Translations under genes and position numbers: made by a program
Part shown: piece after piece, positions 18,927 through 29,551 of the stretch
Numbering within the stretch: the stretch's first letter is position 1
How the letters are laid out: each line of letters begins with the position of its first letter
DNA from: Myxococcales bacterium
GTDB taxonomy: Bacteria; Myxococcota_A; Polyangia; Polyangiales; JADJMO01
Length of the DNA stretch: 64,000 bases
NCBI GenBank assembly: GCA_016709545.1
Contig: JADJMO010000027.1
Coordinates: 62,001 to 126,000, forward strand
Direction of reading: 5' to 3'
The notes under the pieces: generated by a model
The model's input: the letters and a program-made list of their open reading frames with translations, nothing else
Told to the model about the DNA's origin: nothing
The model's database searches: none

Positions 18927-19391
18927 CTAGCCACACTCGGCGCCGCACTGGGCGTCGGCGCAGCCGATGGCCTTGTCGTAGGCCGCCTTGCCGACCGGGA
19001 AATCGGCCCCGCACTTGGCGATGCAGGCCTTGGCCTCCGCGCCCGCGTCGCCCGCGTCGGCCGGCAGCAGGGCGCACGCGAGGATGCAGTTCACGTACTC
19101 GTCGTCGCACTTCGGGTCGCCGAGGCAGCCGTTGATCTCGGCGCAGCACTTCGCCTCTGCACACGCGTTGCACTTCGCGTTCTTCGACGAGTACGCCTTC
19201 ACGAGCTTGCAGCTCGCGTCGACGGCGTCCTTCGGGGCGTCGGCGATCGTCTCGGTCGTCGCGTCGGCGGAGCCGGTGTCGGTCGCCCCGTCCGCCTCGG
19301 CCGCCGAGTCACGGACCACGACCGGCTCGGCCTCGGGATCCGAGGTGCAACCGACGAGGACGACGGAGAGAGCGAAGGCGAAGCGCGACAT
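18927..19391 (-). CDS. Cys-rich lipoprotein
   Basis: 154 residues. The signal peptide ends VGC (Cys 15). A Thr/Asp/Ala stalk runs to about residue 55. The C-terminal 95 residues contain 14 Cys, including the run CNACAEAKCC, which suggests a disulfide-bonded surface module. The gene ends 13 bp from the convergent SGNH-like gene and starts 12 bp after the MutS-like stop. Similar 'CxxC...CC' lipoproteins of unknown role are common in Polyangia. Confidence 0.65.
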   Translation of the reverse strand: MSRFAFALSVVLVGCTSDPEAEPVVVRDSAAEADGATDTGSADATTETIADAPKDAVDASCKLVKAYSSKNAKCNACAEAKCCAEINGCLGDPKCDDEYVNCILACALLPADAGDAGAEAKACIAKCGADFPVGKAAYDKAIGCADAQCGAECG

Positions 19392-19403
19392 CGGCGCACT
19401 CTA

Positions 19404-21122
19404 TCAGCGGCGCGCCGCCTTGGCCCGCTGCACGAGCGCCGACAGGTCGTCGCGCGTGACCCCGAGGCGCGCGGCCGTCTTGTGCGCGAGCGACGTCTTG
19501 GCGACGCCCGGCTGGAAGCGGTAGGTGGGCACGCCACGCTCGTCGAGCTCGACCTGCAGGAACGACAGTCGCTCGTACGGCGGGCTCCGCTCGAGATCGG
19601 AGGCGAGCGTGAGGAAGTGCGTGGAGAGGTACCCCTGCGGCTCGAGCTCCGAGAGCAGCGTGAGCACGAGGCGGAACAGGTCTTCACCCTCGGAGGGGTT
19701 GGTGCCCGAGCAGAGCTCGTCGACCAGCACGAGCCCACCGACGGGCAACGTCTCGAAGAGGGCGCGCACGCGCAACAGCTCGGTGCCGAGGCGCCCCTCG
19801 CTCGCGTCGGCGGCGGGCGGCTGCCCGAACGAGGCGAAGATGCCGTGCGTGCGACGCAGCGTGGCGGATCGCGCCGGCACGAAGAAGCCGCACTGCCCGA
19901 GCAGCTGACACAGGCCGATCGACTGCAGGAGGCGGGTCTTGCCGCCGGAGTTGGGACCGGTGAGCAGGGTGAGGAACGGCGGCTCCATCGCGACGTCGGA
20001 CGGCACGATGTGCTTCTCGTGCGCGAGCAGGAGCGGGTTCCAGAGCCCCTCGATGCTCGTCGAGCCTTCGTCGACGATGGTGGGGAGACACACGTCGAGC
20101 CCGGCCTTCTGGGCGTTCGCGCGGAACGACAGCGCCGCGAGGTAGAAGGCGAGGTCGTACGAGAGCTGCATCAGCGCGAGGACCGTCTGCTCGAGGCCCT
20201 CGAACACCTGCTCCACCGCGCGCGCGATGAGCTCCTCGGCGTCGAAGCGAAAGCCACGGAACAAGAGCACGAGGCGCGCGACCCAGCGGCCGAGCGGCGT
20301 GCGCGCGAAGCGGCTCCGCGTGTTCTCCTCGACCTTCGCCAGCGCGAGGCCGCGCACGCGTCCGTCGGAGCCGACGCGGACGCGCACGTCCACGGTGGCG
20401 AGGTGGTCGTCGTAGTCGAGCAGCTCGAGCAGCGCCCGGTAACCGTCCGACGCCATCACCTCCGTGGCGAACGCGGGGATGCGCGCGAGGCCCGAACGCA
20501 CGCCGGGGAACGACGCCGCCATGAACTCGAGGCACGCCTTCACCGTCGAAAGGATGTCGAGCCGGCGCCGCAGCACGTCGGTGTTGCGCGCGGGCACCAT
20601 CTGCAGCTGGTCGAGCAGCTCCCGCAGGCGACCGTGCAGATCCTCGAGCGCCTTCCGCTGCTCCCTGTGTTCGGCGAGCTCGCCGAGGATCTCGCGACGG
20701 AACTCGACCACCGCCACGTCCTCGGGCGGGCGCGACAGCACGCGTTCGAGCCACTTGGCGGGCAGCTGGGTGCGCACGCCGTCGAGGGTGGTCGTGCGGC
20801 AGCCCGCGACGAGATCGGCCACGAAGAGGTCGCGCGCGAATGCGTCCACCGAGAACCGGGTCTTCGGCAGCGCCGCCGCCGCGAACATCTCGTGCCAGGT
20901 GTCGCCCGCGACGCCCTGCGCGAACGCGAACGTGAGGGTCTCGCCCGCCTTGCGCCCGTCGACGCGGCGGGTCGGGGTCGGGTCGAGCAGATCGGGCGCG
21001 TCCACGGCGCGACCGTACGTGAACGCGGCCCCGTTCGTCGAGCGCGCCAGGCTCCTCTCTTGCTGGACCCCGTCACTCGGCACGCGCAGGCGCCCATCGC
21101 CGAGGCGTAGCGACACCGTCAT
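19404..21122 (-). CDS. MutS-like ATPase, domain V only
   Basis: 572 residues. The ATPase core has Walker A TGPNSGGKT (388-396) and Walker B LVLVDE (Glu 469), followed by SGTNPSEGE as in MutS domain V. The region before it has the helical 'lever and clamp' character of MutS domain III. The mismatch-recognition domain I with its Phe-x-Glu, and the Smr nuclease of MutS2, are both missing. It therefore belongs to the MutS-related, non-repair-assigned group. The ATG overlaps the stop of the DUF4139 lipoprotein gene (ATGA), an unusual pairing for a DNA-acting ATPase. Confidence 0.8.
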   Translation of the reverse strand: MTVSLRLGDGRLRVPSDGVQQERSLARSTNGAAFTYGRAVDAPDLLDPTPTRRVDGRKAGETLTFAFAQGVAGDTWHEMFAAAALPKTRFSVDAFARDLFVADLVAGCRTTTLDGVRTQLPAKWLERVLSRPPEDVAVVEFRREILGELAEHREQRKALEDLHGRLRELLDQLQMVPARNTDVLRRRLDILSTVKACLEFMAASFPGVRSGLARIPAFATEVMASDGYRALLELLDYDDHLATVDVRVRVGSDGRVRGLALAKVEENTRSRFARTPLGRWVARLVLLFRGFRFDAEELIARAVEQVFEGLEQTVLALMQLSYDLAFYLAALSFRANAQKAGLDVCLPTIVDEGSTSIEGLWNPLLLAHEKHIVPSDVAMEPPFLTLLTGPNSGGKTRLLQSIGLCQLLGQCGFFVPARSATLRRTHGIFASFGQPPAADASEGRLGTELLRVRALFETLPVGGLVLVDELCSGTNPSEGEDLFRLVLTLLSELEPQGYLSTHFLTLASDLERSPPYERLSFLQVELDERGVPTYRFQPGVAKTSLAHKTAARLGVTRDDLSALVQRAKAARR

Positions 21123-23239
21123 GACGGCAGCTTCTTGAGGCTCGTGCGCACGGCCTCCTTCTTCGCCACCTCGTCCTTCTCGAGCAACGCCCGCGCCTTG
21201 CGTAGCGCCGTGAGCTTGTCCTCGGCCTGCAGGATCTTCTGCACGAACGGGTTGGTGCCGGGGCCCGCGGCCTTGTCGCCCATCGCCTTGAGGTGCTCGC
21301 GGAACCTAGTGAGGTCGCCCTCGACGACGGTGATCTCCTCCTTGTTCTTGGTGAGCGCCGTCTTCGCCTCGTCGAGCTCCTTCTGCCGCGCGAGCGCGTC
21401 GACGATCACGTCGTGCTGCGCCGACGGCAGCGACTTGGCGTTGGAGAGCCGGGTGAGCAGCGTGGTGTTCACGAGCGTGAACGGCACCATGCGCTTGAGG
21501 CCTTCGACGGTGCTGACGTCGCGCGAGAGCTTGGACTTGGCCTTGACGGCGAACCAGGCGAGCGGGCGGCGGGCCGCCGTGTCGAAATCCTGGCCGTCCG
21601 CGCCCTTGATCGAGGCGTTCTTGTCGAGGTGGAGCACGACGTAGACCTTGCGCGGCAGGCCGCTGCGGTTCTCGAGGTCCCAGGTGGAGTCGACCGTGCG
21701 CAGGAAGTTCTCCTCCAGCGAGTCCCCGAGGAACCGCAGCGTCTTCGGGTCCTCGTCGAACTTGCGCGAGACCTTGGTGAGGTCGACGTCGAGGTCGGCG
21801 CCGAAGTCGACGAAGCGCCGCTCGCCAGGCTTGAGTCGGTCGAGCGCAGACTCGCCGATGAAGCCACCGCCGCCGCCGTTGGTGCCCGCGGAGCTGAAGA
21901 AAGAGAGCGTCCCCGACGGGAGCGTCTGGCTCGTCGAGTTGGCGAACCGCACCGCCGCGCGGGGTGTGTCGTCGATCCAGGTGATGGCCTCGACGTCGGG
22001 GCGCTGGGCGAGGAACGGCACGAGCGCCGACTTGTGGGCGCCGAGGTCGAGCGAGCCGTCGAGCGAGTACGCGAACAGGGCCCCTGACTCGAGGCCGGTG
22101 GCCGTGGCGACACCCGCGAGGTTGCCGACGGAGAGCAGGCTGCTCGAGCCCTCGGAGACCGTGCCGAGGCCGCCGAAGCCGTAGCTGTGCGAGCTCCCGA
22201 GCTTGCCGTAGCCGCTGCCGTAGCCGACCCCGGAGCCCGTGCCCGAGCCGTGCCCCACGGTGCCGGTCTCGTCGAGGTTGTCGCCCCAGATCGCGTCGGG
22301 GGTCTTGTCGAGGAGCTGGGGGACCGTCGAGGCCGTGCCGTCCGGCGTCACGAGCGTGCGGCGCGCGTAGCGAGGCGCGGCCATCGGGAAGAGGAACGAG
22401 TCCGGGCGCCCGTTCACGAGGCTGACCTTCACCCCCTTCCACATCTCGTCGGTGTCGTTGTGCAGGAGCGCCCAGCCCTGCAAGAGGCCGCCCTTCTGAT
22501 CGGGGTCGAGCACGAGGCGGTAGCTCGCGCGCCAGATCGGCGTCTCGGCGACGTAGCCGAAGGTGACCGGGCCGGTGCCCGAACCGAGCAGCTCGAGCGC
22601 GCGCGGGGTCGCCGCGCTACGCGTCGAGAGGGCGTCGAGCGACGAGTTGAGCCGCGCGCCATAGGCCGGGTCGGTGGGTCGCACGGTCACGATCTGCGCG
22701 GCGGGGACGCGGCGGATCTCGCCCTTGTCGGTGACGATCATGACCACCAGGATCGGTGGCTTCTTCTCGGCCTTCGGGTCGGTCGACGCTGGCTCCTCGC
22801 TGACCTCGTCGACGACGTCGATGATGCGGCCGGTGAGCGCGGCGCTCGTGAGGACCATCTCCACGCGCGCGCCCTTGAGGCTCGTGAGCAGGCCGCGGAA
22901 GGTGATGGGCGCGTCGGCGTTGGGGTCGAGCCCGGCCTGCGCGCGGGCCATGCCCTTGCTGACGCTGCTGCCGAACTCGAAGCCGCGGATCTTGCCGCCG
23001 GGGCCGATGATCACGAGCGTCTTGAGCGCGTCGTCGAGGTGACCGGTGGGCACGGGGAGCGTGGTGGCGCCGGTGCCGACGTCGCCCGACCGCTCGAAGT
23101 AGCCGACGCCGGTCTCGTAGAGGTGCAGCGTCCGCAGCGGGAGGATCTGCGCCTTCGGCGTGGGGAGCGCCCCCGTCGTGCACCCCATGGCCAGGAACGA
23201 CGCGGTGACGGAGCCTACGGCGAGCAAGCGTTGGAGCAT
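21119..23239 (-). CDS. DUF4139-like lipoprotein
   Basis: 706 residues from the ATG at 23239. The signal ends LAMGC (Cys about 20). The N-terminal 200 residues are beta-rich and end in an acidic linker. About 270-420 contains IWRASYRLVLD, GWALLHNDTDEMWKGVKVSLVNG and DSFLFP, the core of DUF4139 (the MuiA-like secreted family). A Gly/Ser-rich segment near 360-390 (GSGTGSGVGYGSGYG) interrupts it. The last 100 residues are a coiled coil (LDEAKTALTKNKEEI). It is translationally coupled to the MutS-like gene. A frame running 1.1 kb further upstream is not coding. Confidence 0.75.
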   Translation of the reverse strand: MLQRLLAVGSVTASFLAMGCTTGALPTPKAQILPLRTLHLYETGVGYFERSGDVGTGATTLPVPTGHLDDALKTLVIIGPGGKIRGFEFGSSVSKGMARAQAGLDPNADAPITFRGLLTSLKGARVEMVLTSAALTGRIIDVVDEVSEEPASTDPKAEKKPPILVVMIVTDKGEIRRVPAAQIVTVRPTDPAYGARLNSSLDALSTRSAATPRALELLGSGTGPVTFGYVAETPIWRASYRLVLDPDQKGGLLQGWALLHNDTDEMWKGVKVSLVNGRPDSFLFPMAAPRYARRTLVTPDGTASTVPQLLDKTPDAIWGDNLDETGTVGHGSGTGSGVGYGSGYGKLGSSHSYGFGGLGTVSEGSSSLLSVGNLAGVATATGLESGALFAYSLDGSLDLGAHKSALVPFLAQRPDVEAITWIDDTPRAAVRFANSTSQTLPSGTLSFFSSAGTNGGGGGFIGESALDRLKPGERRFVDFGADLDVDLTKVSRKFDEDPKTLRFLGDSLEENFLRTVDSTWDLENRSGLPRKVYVVLHLDKNASIKGADGQDFDTAARRPLAWFAVKAKSKLSRDVSTVEGLKRMVPFTLVNTTLLTRLSNAKSLPSAQHDVIVDALARQKELDEAKTALTKNKEEITVVEGDLTRFREHLKAMGDKAAGPGTNPFVQKILQAEDKLTALRKARALLEKDEVAKKEAVRTSLKKLPS

Positions 23240-23313
23240 GCCGGCAGCGACACGCGTGCCTCGCGCAGGTTCCGGCGCGCACGCTCGTTCCAGCTTCGAT
23301 GGATTCGTCCTCG

Positions 23314-24387
23314 TCAGACGCTCACGGCGCTGTCGCGACGGATCGTCGGCAACACACGCAGCGCGGCGTCCCGCCCCTGCGCGAGGTACTGGATGCGCAG
23401 CTCGGGGGCGAAGAAGCCCGAGAGGAAGTGGCCTTCGAGCGCCTCCTCGGGGCGCACCTCGACGATCTTCACCTCGCGCGCGTTCGGTAGGCCGATCGCG
23501 GTGAGCAGGTCGGCGCGCACCTCGTCGTCCAGGGGCGCCGCGCGCAACGTGCGCACGAGGCGGTTGACCTCGTAGGCCTCCTTGAGGTCGCGGTAGAGGC
23601 GCTCGTTGATCAGCACGTCGGCCAGCCGCGCGGCGAGCTCGATGCCGCGCAGCGACGCGACCCGGTCGTGCTCCTCCACGTGGCGCGCCGGCTCCGGCGT
23701 GATGACGAGCACCGTGTCGACGGGCAGGTCCCCGGGCCGGTCGCCGTGCAGCGCGTGCTTGATGGGTGCGTTGTCGACCGCGCCTCCGTCGACGCAGGGG
23801 CCGAGGTCCTCGAGCTCGACCGGCGAGAACGCGCCAGGCAGCGCGGCCGACGCCGCGGCGGCGAGGTACACGCGCTCGATGCGGTCGGGGTGGAAGTCCT
23901 CCTCGGTGAACTCGAGCGCGCTCTCGAACGTGGTGCGCCCGCGCGGATCCCAGAAGGTCTGCACCCAGCGGCCGGCGATCGGCGCGACCACCATCCGGAG
24001 CTCCACGCGCGCGACCGGCACCTCGACCGGCCGCACGTGCTCGCGGAACAGCTCGAGCAAGGGCCGCGCGTCGGCGAGCCCCTGCCCCGCGGCGAGCGCG
24101 CGGAGACTCGGCTGCAGGAGGCTGGCGCTCGCGTGGTCGGCCCACACCGAACCGAGGTCGCGCAGCGCGCCGAGCGGCTGCCCGCGCGCGATCCCGCCGG
24201 CGAACGCGAGCGCGTTGAGGGCCCCCGCGCTCGCGCCGACCAGCCTCGTGATCGGGAGCCCTGCCGCGACGAGCACCTCGAGCGCGCCGCACTCGAACGC
24301 ACCCTTGACGACGCCACCCGCGAGGACCGCGGCCACCGCACGACAAGCTCCGGGTGTGTAGTCGGGGACCTCGAAGCGCCTCGCCAA
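23314..24387 (-). CDS. Patatin-like phospholipase
   Basis: About 357 residues. The glycine-rich oxyanion segment LAGGVVKGAFECG, the nucleophile elbow GASAG (Ser 53) and the catalytic Asp in CVDGGAVDN are all present. It should therefore be a Ser-Asp dyad lipid acyl hydrolase. The C-terminal 120 residues are helical and may bind membranes. There is no ATG near the domain start; the TTG at 24387 is used, and a GTG at 24336 would leave almost no N-terminal strand. No signal peptide is visible. It follows the membrane-protein gene by 22 bp, so the two may be co-transcribed. Confidence 0.8.
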   Translation of the reverse strand: MARRFEVPDYTPGACRAVAAVLAGGVVKGAFECGALEVLVAAGLPITRLVGASAGALNALAFAGGIARGQPLGALRDLGSVWADHASASLLQPSLRALAAGQGLADARPLLELFREHVRPVEVPVARVELRMVVAPIAGRWVQTFWDPRGRTTFESALEFTEEDFHPDRIERVYLAAAASAALPGAFSPVELEDLGPCVDGGAVDNAPIKHALHGDRPGDLPVDTVLVITPEPARHVEEHDRVASLRGIELAARLADVLINERLYRDLKEAYEVNRLVRTLRAAPLDDEVRADLLTAIGLPNAREVKIVEVRPEEALEGHFLSGFFAPELRIQYLAQGRDAALRVLPTIRRDSAVSV

Positions 24388-24409
24388 GACGGGACAGGAT
24401 AGCTCTGAA

Positions 24410-25633
24410 TCACAGGACGAGGCGGGAAAGCGCCGCGGCGGCCAGCGGCGCGAGGCCGAGGAGGAGAATGGTCGAACCGAGCAAGGCGTGCCGGGTGGCG
24501 AGGTGGCGAGCGGCGGCCGCGAGCGCCTCCTTGCTGCCGACGACGAACGAGGGGGTCGGATCGTTGCGGAACTGGGGTACGACCGTCGAATCACGGGCGA
24601 GGACGCGCGTGCCGAGCGCGAAGCCGGGCGCGGGGACGGGCCACTCCGAGCCGTCCTCGAGCACGATGCCGTCGTCGTGGACCGCACCGTCGCGCAGCCC
24701 GGCGAGGTCGACCCGGATCCGGAGCGCGCGGACGACGAAGAAGGCTCCGACGAGCAGGGTCCCCCAGGCGCCCACGAGCCAGCCCCGCGGCGCGGAGAGC
24801 TCGGAGGCGACGTCGTCGAGGTTCACGTCGCGGCGTCGTCCGTCGTCACCGAGCGCGCCGTGGCTCCAGCGCCCGCCGTCGAAGAGGAAACCATTCTTCA
24901 TGCGGCGGACGACGACCTCGCCTCGATCGACGCCGATCCGGTCACCGGCCTTGCCGTCGCGGAGCAGCGCGACGCTGCAACCGACGTCGAGCCGACAGCC
25001 GCGCAGCAGCACGACGCCGGGCGCGAGCTCGGCCCGTTCGTCCAGGACCCCCTGGTGCGGGGGGGCCGGCACGGGATCGACCCACGGCCGGAAGGTGAGC
25101 GCGCCGAGCTCCGCGACGATCGGGAGGCGACCACGCCACGCGTCGGGCTCGGGCCGGCCGACGATCCGCACGGTGGCGAGCAGCACGAGCAGGCCGCCGA
25201 GGAGCAAGGTGGCCTTGGCGATCGCGACCCAGGGGCGGTCGAGCCAGCGGTACGTCCCCGCGAAGAGCTTGGCGAAGCCGAGGAACGCCACGACGGTGGC
25301 GGCGCCCACGAAGAACGGCGCGAAGATCATCGCGGTGGCGAGCGGCGTCCCGCACCGGAAGCCCGAGGCGACGAGCGGCTCCGAGAGGGCCCAGCGCGCG
25401 GCGAGCCAGACGAAAGGCGCCAGGGAAGCCACGGTGCAAGAGGCGGCGAACGGCCCCCGAGGCCCGAGCGCGCGGGCGAGCGTCGACTCGCCGGCGAGGA
25501 GCCCGAGGACGAGCACCGCGCCGAACGCGAGGGTGACGGGGAGCTTCGTCACCCCGCCGATCACCAGGGCGGCCACCACCGCCGCCCCTGCAAAGAGGCC
25601 GACGAGGAGGGCAGCGACGAAGGTCCGGGCCAC
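24410..25633 (-). CDS. Multi-pass membrane protein of unknown function
   Basis: 407 residues. The GTG at 25633 precedes a hydrophobic segment; a TTG four codons upstream is the alternative. Four or five membrane helices occur in the first 165 residues. A polar region with beta character (170-280) and a further helix near 290 follow, then a polar loop and a final helix at the C-terminus. RRMKNGFLFDGGRW suggests a small soluble domain. No family is recognised. It is close upstream of the patatin gene. Confidence 0.65.
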   Translation of the reverse strand: MARTFVAALLVGLFAGAAVVAALVIGGVTKLPVTLAFGAVLVLGLLAGESTLARALGPRGPFAASCTVASLAPFVWLAARWALSEPLVASGFRCGTPLATAMIFAPFFVGAATVVAFLGFAKLFAGTYRWLDRPWVAIAKATLLLGGLLVLLATVRIVGRPEPDAWRGRLPIVAELGALTFRPWVDPVPAPPHQGVLDERAELAPGVVLLRGCRLDVGCSVALLRDGKAGDRIGVDRGEVVVRRMKNGFLFDGGRWSHGALGDDGRRRDVNLDDVASELSAPRGWLVGAWGTLLVGAFFVVRALRIRVDLAGLRDGAVHDDGIVLEDGSEWPVPAPGFALGTRVLARDSTVVPQFRNDPTPSFVVGSKEALAAAARHLATRHALLGSTILLLGLAPLAAAALSRLVL

Positions 25634-25682
25634 GCCCGGGGACAACGCGCGACGCGCCCCCCACCTTACGCCGGCCCAGCCT

Positions 25683-26543
25683 TCAGGCGGCCTGGGCCGC
25701 CGTGGCTCCCGACACGAGCTGCTCCGAGAGCCGCCAGAGGCGCTCCTGCGCCTCCTCGTCCCGGGCCCGCGCCGAGGGAGTCCGCGGGCGACTCTTCTCG
25801 AAGTAGAGGCCTGTCTTCCGCTCGAGCTCGGGAGCCGTCGCCGCGTGGAGCGAGCACGCGGCGCCCTGCTCCGGACTGAGGAGGAACAGGTGGAACACCT
25901 TCACGAGGAACTTCGGATAGCTGCGCGCCAGCTCCGTGGCGACGACGCCCGGGTGTACAGCGAACGCGCTGACCTTGGTGCCCGCCAGGCGACGCGCGAG
26001 TTCGAGCGTGAACAACACGTTGGCGAGCTTTGATTGATTGTACGCCCTGGGCCCGCTGAATCCACGTTTCTCGGACTGCAGATCGTCCCACTGCATCTTT
26101 CCGCGATAGTGCAGGCTCGAGGAGAGCGTGACCACTCGGCCCGCCGGGCTCTTCTCGAGCAGCGGGAGCAGCTCTTGGGTGAGGAGGAACGTGCCGAGGT
26201 GGTTCACGCCGAAGGTGGTCTCGAAGCCCTGCTTCGTGGTGCCGCGCTTGGTGGTCCAGACCCCGGCGTTGTTGACCAGGACGTCGATCCGCGGGAGCTC
26301 GGCGCGCAGCGTGGCGGCGAACGCGCGCACGCTGTCCAGATCGGACAGGTCCAGCGGAATCACTCGCAGATCTTGCCGACCGGTGGAGGCGGCGAGATCG
26401 GCGCGGGCGGCCTCGCCCTTCTGCGCGTCGCGGCACGCGAGGATCACCGTGGCGCCCCGCGATGCCAGGCCCCGCGCGGTCTCCTTGCCGATGCCCGTGT
26501 TGGCGCCCGTGACGACGCAGATCTTCCCGGCCAGGTCTTGCAT
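25683..26543 (-). CDS. Short-chain dehydrogenase, retinol-dehydrogenase-like
   Basis: 286 residues, cytoplasmic. Classical SDR features are in order: the cofactor motif TGANTGIG (13-20), DLSDLDS, NNAG, the catalytic Ser in LSSSLHYRG and YNQSK. The Arg in ACRDAQKG after strand 2 favours NADP(H). The WDDLQ and AYNQSKLANVLF context is like the retinol dehydrogenase/WWOX group. The substrate is unknown. The gene starts 45 bp downstream of the SMP-30 lipoprotein stop. Confidence 0.9.
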   Translation of the reverse strand: MQDLAGKICVVTGANTGIGKETARGLASRGATVILACRDAQKGEAARADLAASTGRQDLRVIPLDLSDLDSVRAFAATLRAELPRIDVLVNNAGVWTTKRGTTKQGFETTFGVNHLGTFLLTQELLPLLEKSPAGRVVTLSSSLHYRGKMQWDDLQSEKRGFSGPRAYNQSKLANVLFTLELARRLAGTKVSAFAVHPGVVATELARSYPKFLVKVFHLFLLSPEQGAACSLHAATAPELERKTGLYFEKSRPRTPSARARDEEAQERLWRLSEQLVSGATAAQAA

Positions 26544-26587
26544 GCGGCGTTCGATGCCCACGCCGCCGGCCGGTTGCAGACGTAGCC

Positions 26588-27617
26588 TCAGCCCTTGCCG
26601 GGGATGCCGAGGTGCACGCGGTAGATGCTCTTGCCCGCGCTCACGAAGAGCCACTGCCGGTCCGGTCCGCCGAACGCGCAGTTGGTCGCGGACTCCGGGA
26701 TCTTGATCGTGCCGAGCAACTTGCCCGCGGGCGAGATCACGCGGACCCCCGGCGCTGCACGTGACGTAGAGGTTGCCGGCGTCGTCGATCGCGAGGCCGT
26801 CGCCGCCGCCGCCGAGGTCGGCGAGCTTGCTCGGCGTGCCGACCGAGCCGTCGGCCGCGACGGGCCACGCGCGCACGAGCGAGGTGACCGTGTCGCTGAC
26901 GTAGAGGGTCTTCTCGTCGGGCGAGAGGCCGATGCCGTTCGGCTGGTTCATGTCCTTCGCGAGCGCGGTGACGGCGCCCTTCGGGTCGACGCGGAACACG
27001 CCCTTGAAGCCCAGCTCCGCGGCCCGACCCTCGAGCCCGTAGTTCGGGTCGGTGAAGTAGATCGTGCCGTCGCTGCGGACGACCAGGTCGTTCGGCGAGT
27101 TGAGCTTCTTGCCCTCGAAATTGTCGACGACCGCCACGACGCCGGTCGTGGTGGTGCGGCTCACCCGCCGGTTCCAGTGCTCGCAGGCGAGCAGGTCGCC
27201 CCCGACCATGAAGCCGAGGCCGTTGGCCTTGGCCCCGTCGGTGCGCAGCGGGGCCGCGACGCCGTCGAAGGGGAGCTTGTGGATCGTGGCCGCAGGGATG
27301 TCGGTGAAGAGGAGGTAGCCGGCCGCGTTCCACGCGGTGCCTTCGGTGAACTGGTAGCCGCCGGCGACCTTGGTGACCGTGCCCATGCCGGCGAGCGGAT
27401 CGATGGGGCCCGCGTCCGGGACGTCGACCGGGGTGTCGGCGGCCACGCTGTCCGTCGGGACCTCGCTCGTCGCATCGGTGGGGCCACCGCCGTCGACGTC
27501 GGCCCCGACGTCGAGGGGACCGACGTCGGTCGACTCCGTGTCAGGCGCGTCGATCGCGGATGAGTCCCCGCAGCCGACCAGCGTGACGATCACCAGGGAA
27601 CAGATCGCGTGCTTCAC
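26588..27617 (-). CDS. SMP-30/gluconolactonase-like lipoprotein, one frameshift
   Basis: 342 residues once one extra G near 26755 (GGGGG run) is removed. The signal ends LVGC (Cys about 14), and a Thr/Asp stalk with DVGADVDGG runs to residue 70. The body has the SMP-30 six-bladed propeller motifs EGTAWN, SPNDLVVRSDGTIYFTDPNYG, NGIGLSPDEKTLYVSD and GDGLAIDDAGNLYVTC. These carry the metal-binding Glu, Asn and Asp of lactonases. The start is a GTG with GGAGG upstream, overlapping the previous gene's stop (GTGA). The substrate is probably a sugar lactone. Confidence 0.8.
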
Positions 27618-28051
27618 CCACCACCTCCAGCGTCGACCGACGTGCTGCAACCCACCCCCGCCTTGACCACCAGCGTGCACGGCTTGCCGGTGAAGTCCGC
27701 GCACGTGGTGTACCGAGCGACACGACGCACGCAGTTGTCGAGGACCCCGCGGTCGTAGACCCACGTGCACACGCTGCCGAGCTTGTTGCGCTCGAAGTCC
27801 TCGAGCGTGGTGGGGCAGGCGGGTGCGGGATCGGACACGCAATGGAGCGCCGCGAGCTGCTGCTGGAGCGCGTCGACGAAGACGGGGCAGGCGGTGGCGC
27901 GGTCGACGTACACGCCGTTGGCACCGGCGTCGGGCTCGGCGTACGGGTCGGGCCCTGCGTCCGTCGGGACGCTCGGGACGTCCGCGGTCGCGCCACCGCA
28001 ACCGGCGGCAGCGAGGATGCACCCTGCGAGGCAGGCGGCGAGGGCGCGCAT
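27614..28051 (-). CDS. Small Cys-containing lipoprotein
   Basis: 145 residues. The signal ends AAAGC (Cys 18). A short Asp/Ala/Gly linker leads to a domain with six to eight Cys (ACPVFVDALQQQL, HCVSDPAPACP, VCTWVYD, NCVRRVARYTTCADF). It is coupled to the SMP-30 lipoprotein by a GTGA overlap. It resembles small Cys-paired proteins found repeatedly in myxobacterial lipoprotein operons; function unknown. Confidence 0.65.
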   Translation of the reverse strand: MRALAACLAGCILAAAGCGGATADVPSVPTDAGPDPYAEPDAGANGVYVDRATACPVFVDALQQQLAALHCVSDPAPACPTTLEDFERNKLGSVCTWVYDRGVLDNCVRRVARYTTCADFTGKPCTLVVKAGVGCSTSVDAGGGG

Positions 28052-28095
28052 GGTCTCGCAGTGTATCGCGTGCGCCGCTCGTGTCCATTTGCCGG

Positions 28096-28111
28096 TGGCG
28101 CGCACGAAGCA
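28096..28111 (+). promoter_or_regulatory. Possible sigma54 promoter
   Basis: TGGCGCGCACGAAGCA lies 24 bp before the ATG of the NtrC-type gene. It keeps the GG and GC pairs of the -24/-12 consensus at the right spacing, with three mismatches (A to G in the -24 box, TT to AA before the -12 GC). It would fit autoregulation by a sigma54 activator. In GC-rich DNA such partial matches occur by chance. Confidence 0.3.
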
Positions 28112-28135
28112 AATATCAGTTACCCTCCTCGGCGC

Positions 28136-29547
<1,412 letters not shown>

Positions 29548-29551
<4 letters not shown>

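Noticed and set aside
19482..21110. 542-codon open frame on the plus strand opposite the MutS-like gene
   Set aside because: Long antisense frames are common at this GC content. The product is Arg/Glu/His-rich low complexity, while the minus strand encodes Walker motifs.
23240..24346. In-frame extension of the DUF4139 lipoprotein gene by 1.1 kb
   Set aside because: It overlaps the patatin gene in another frame and would bury the lipoprotein signal at residue 370.
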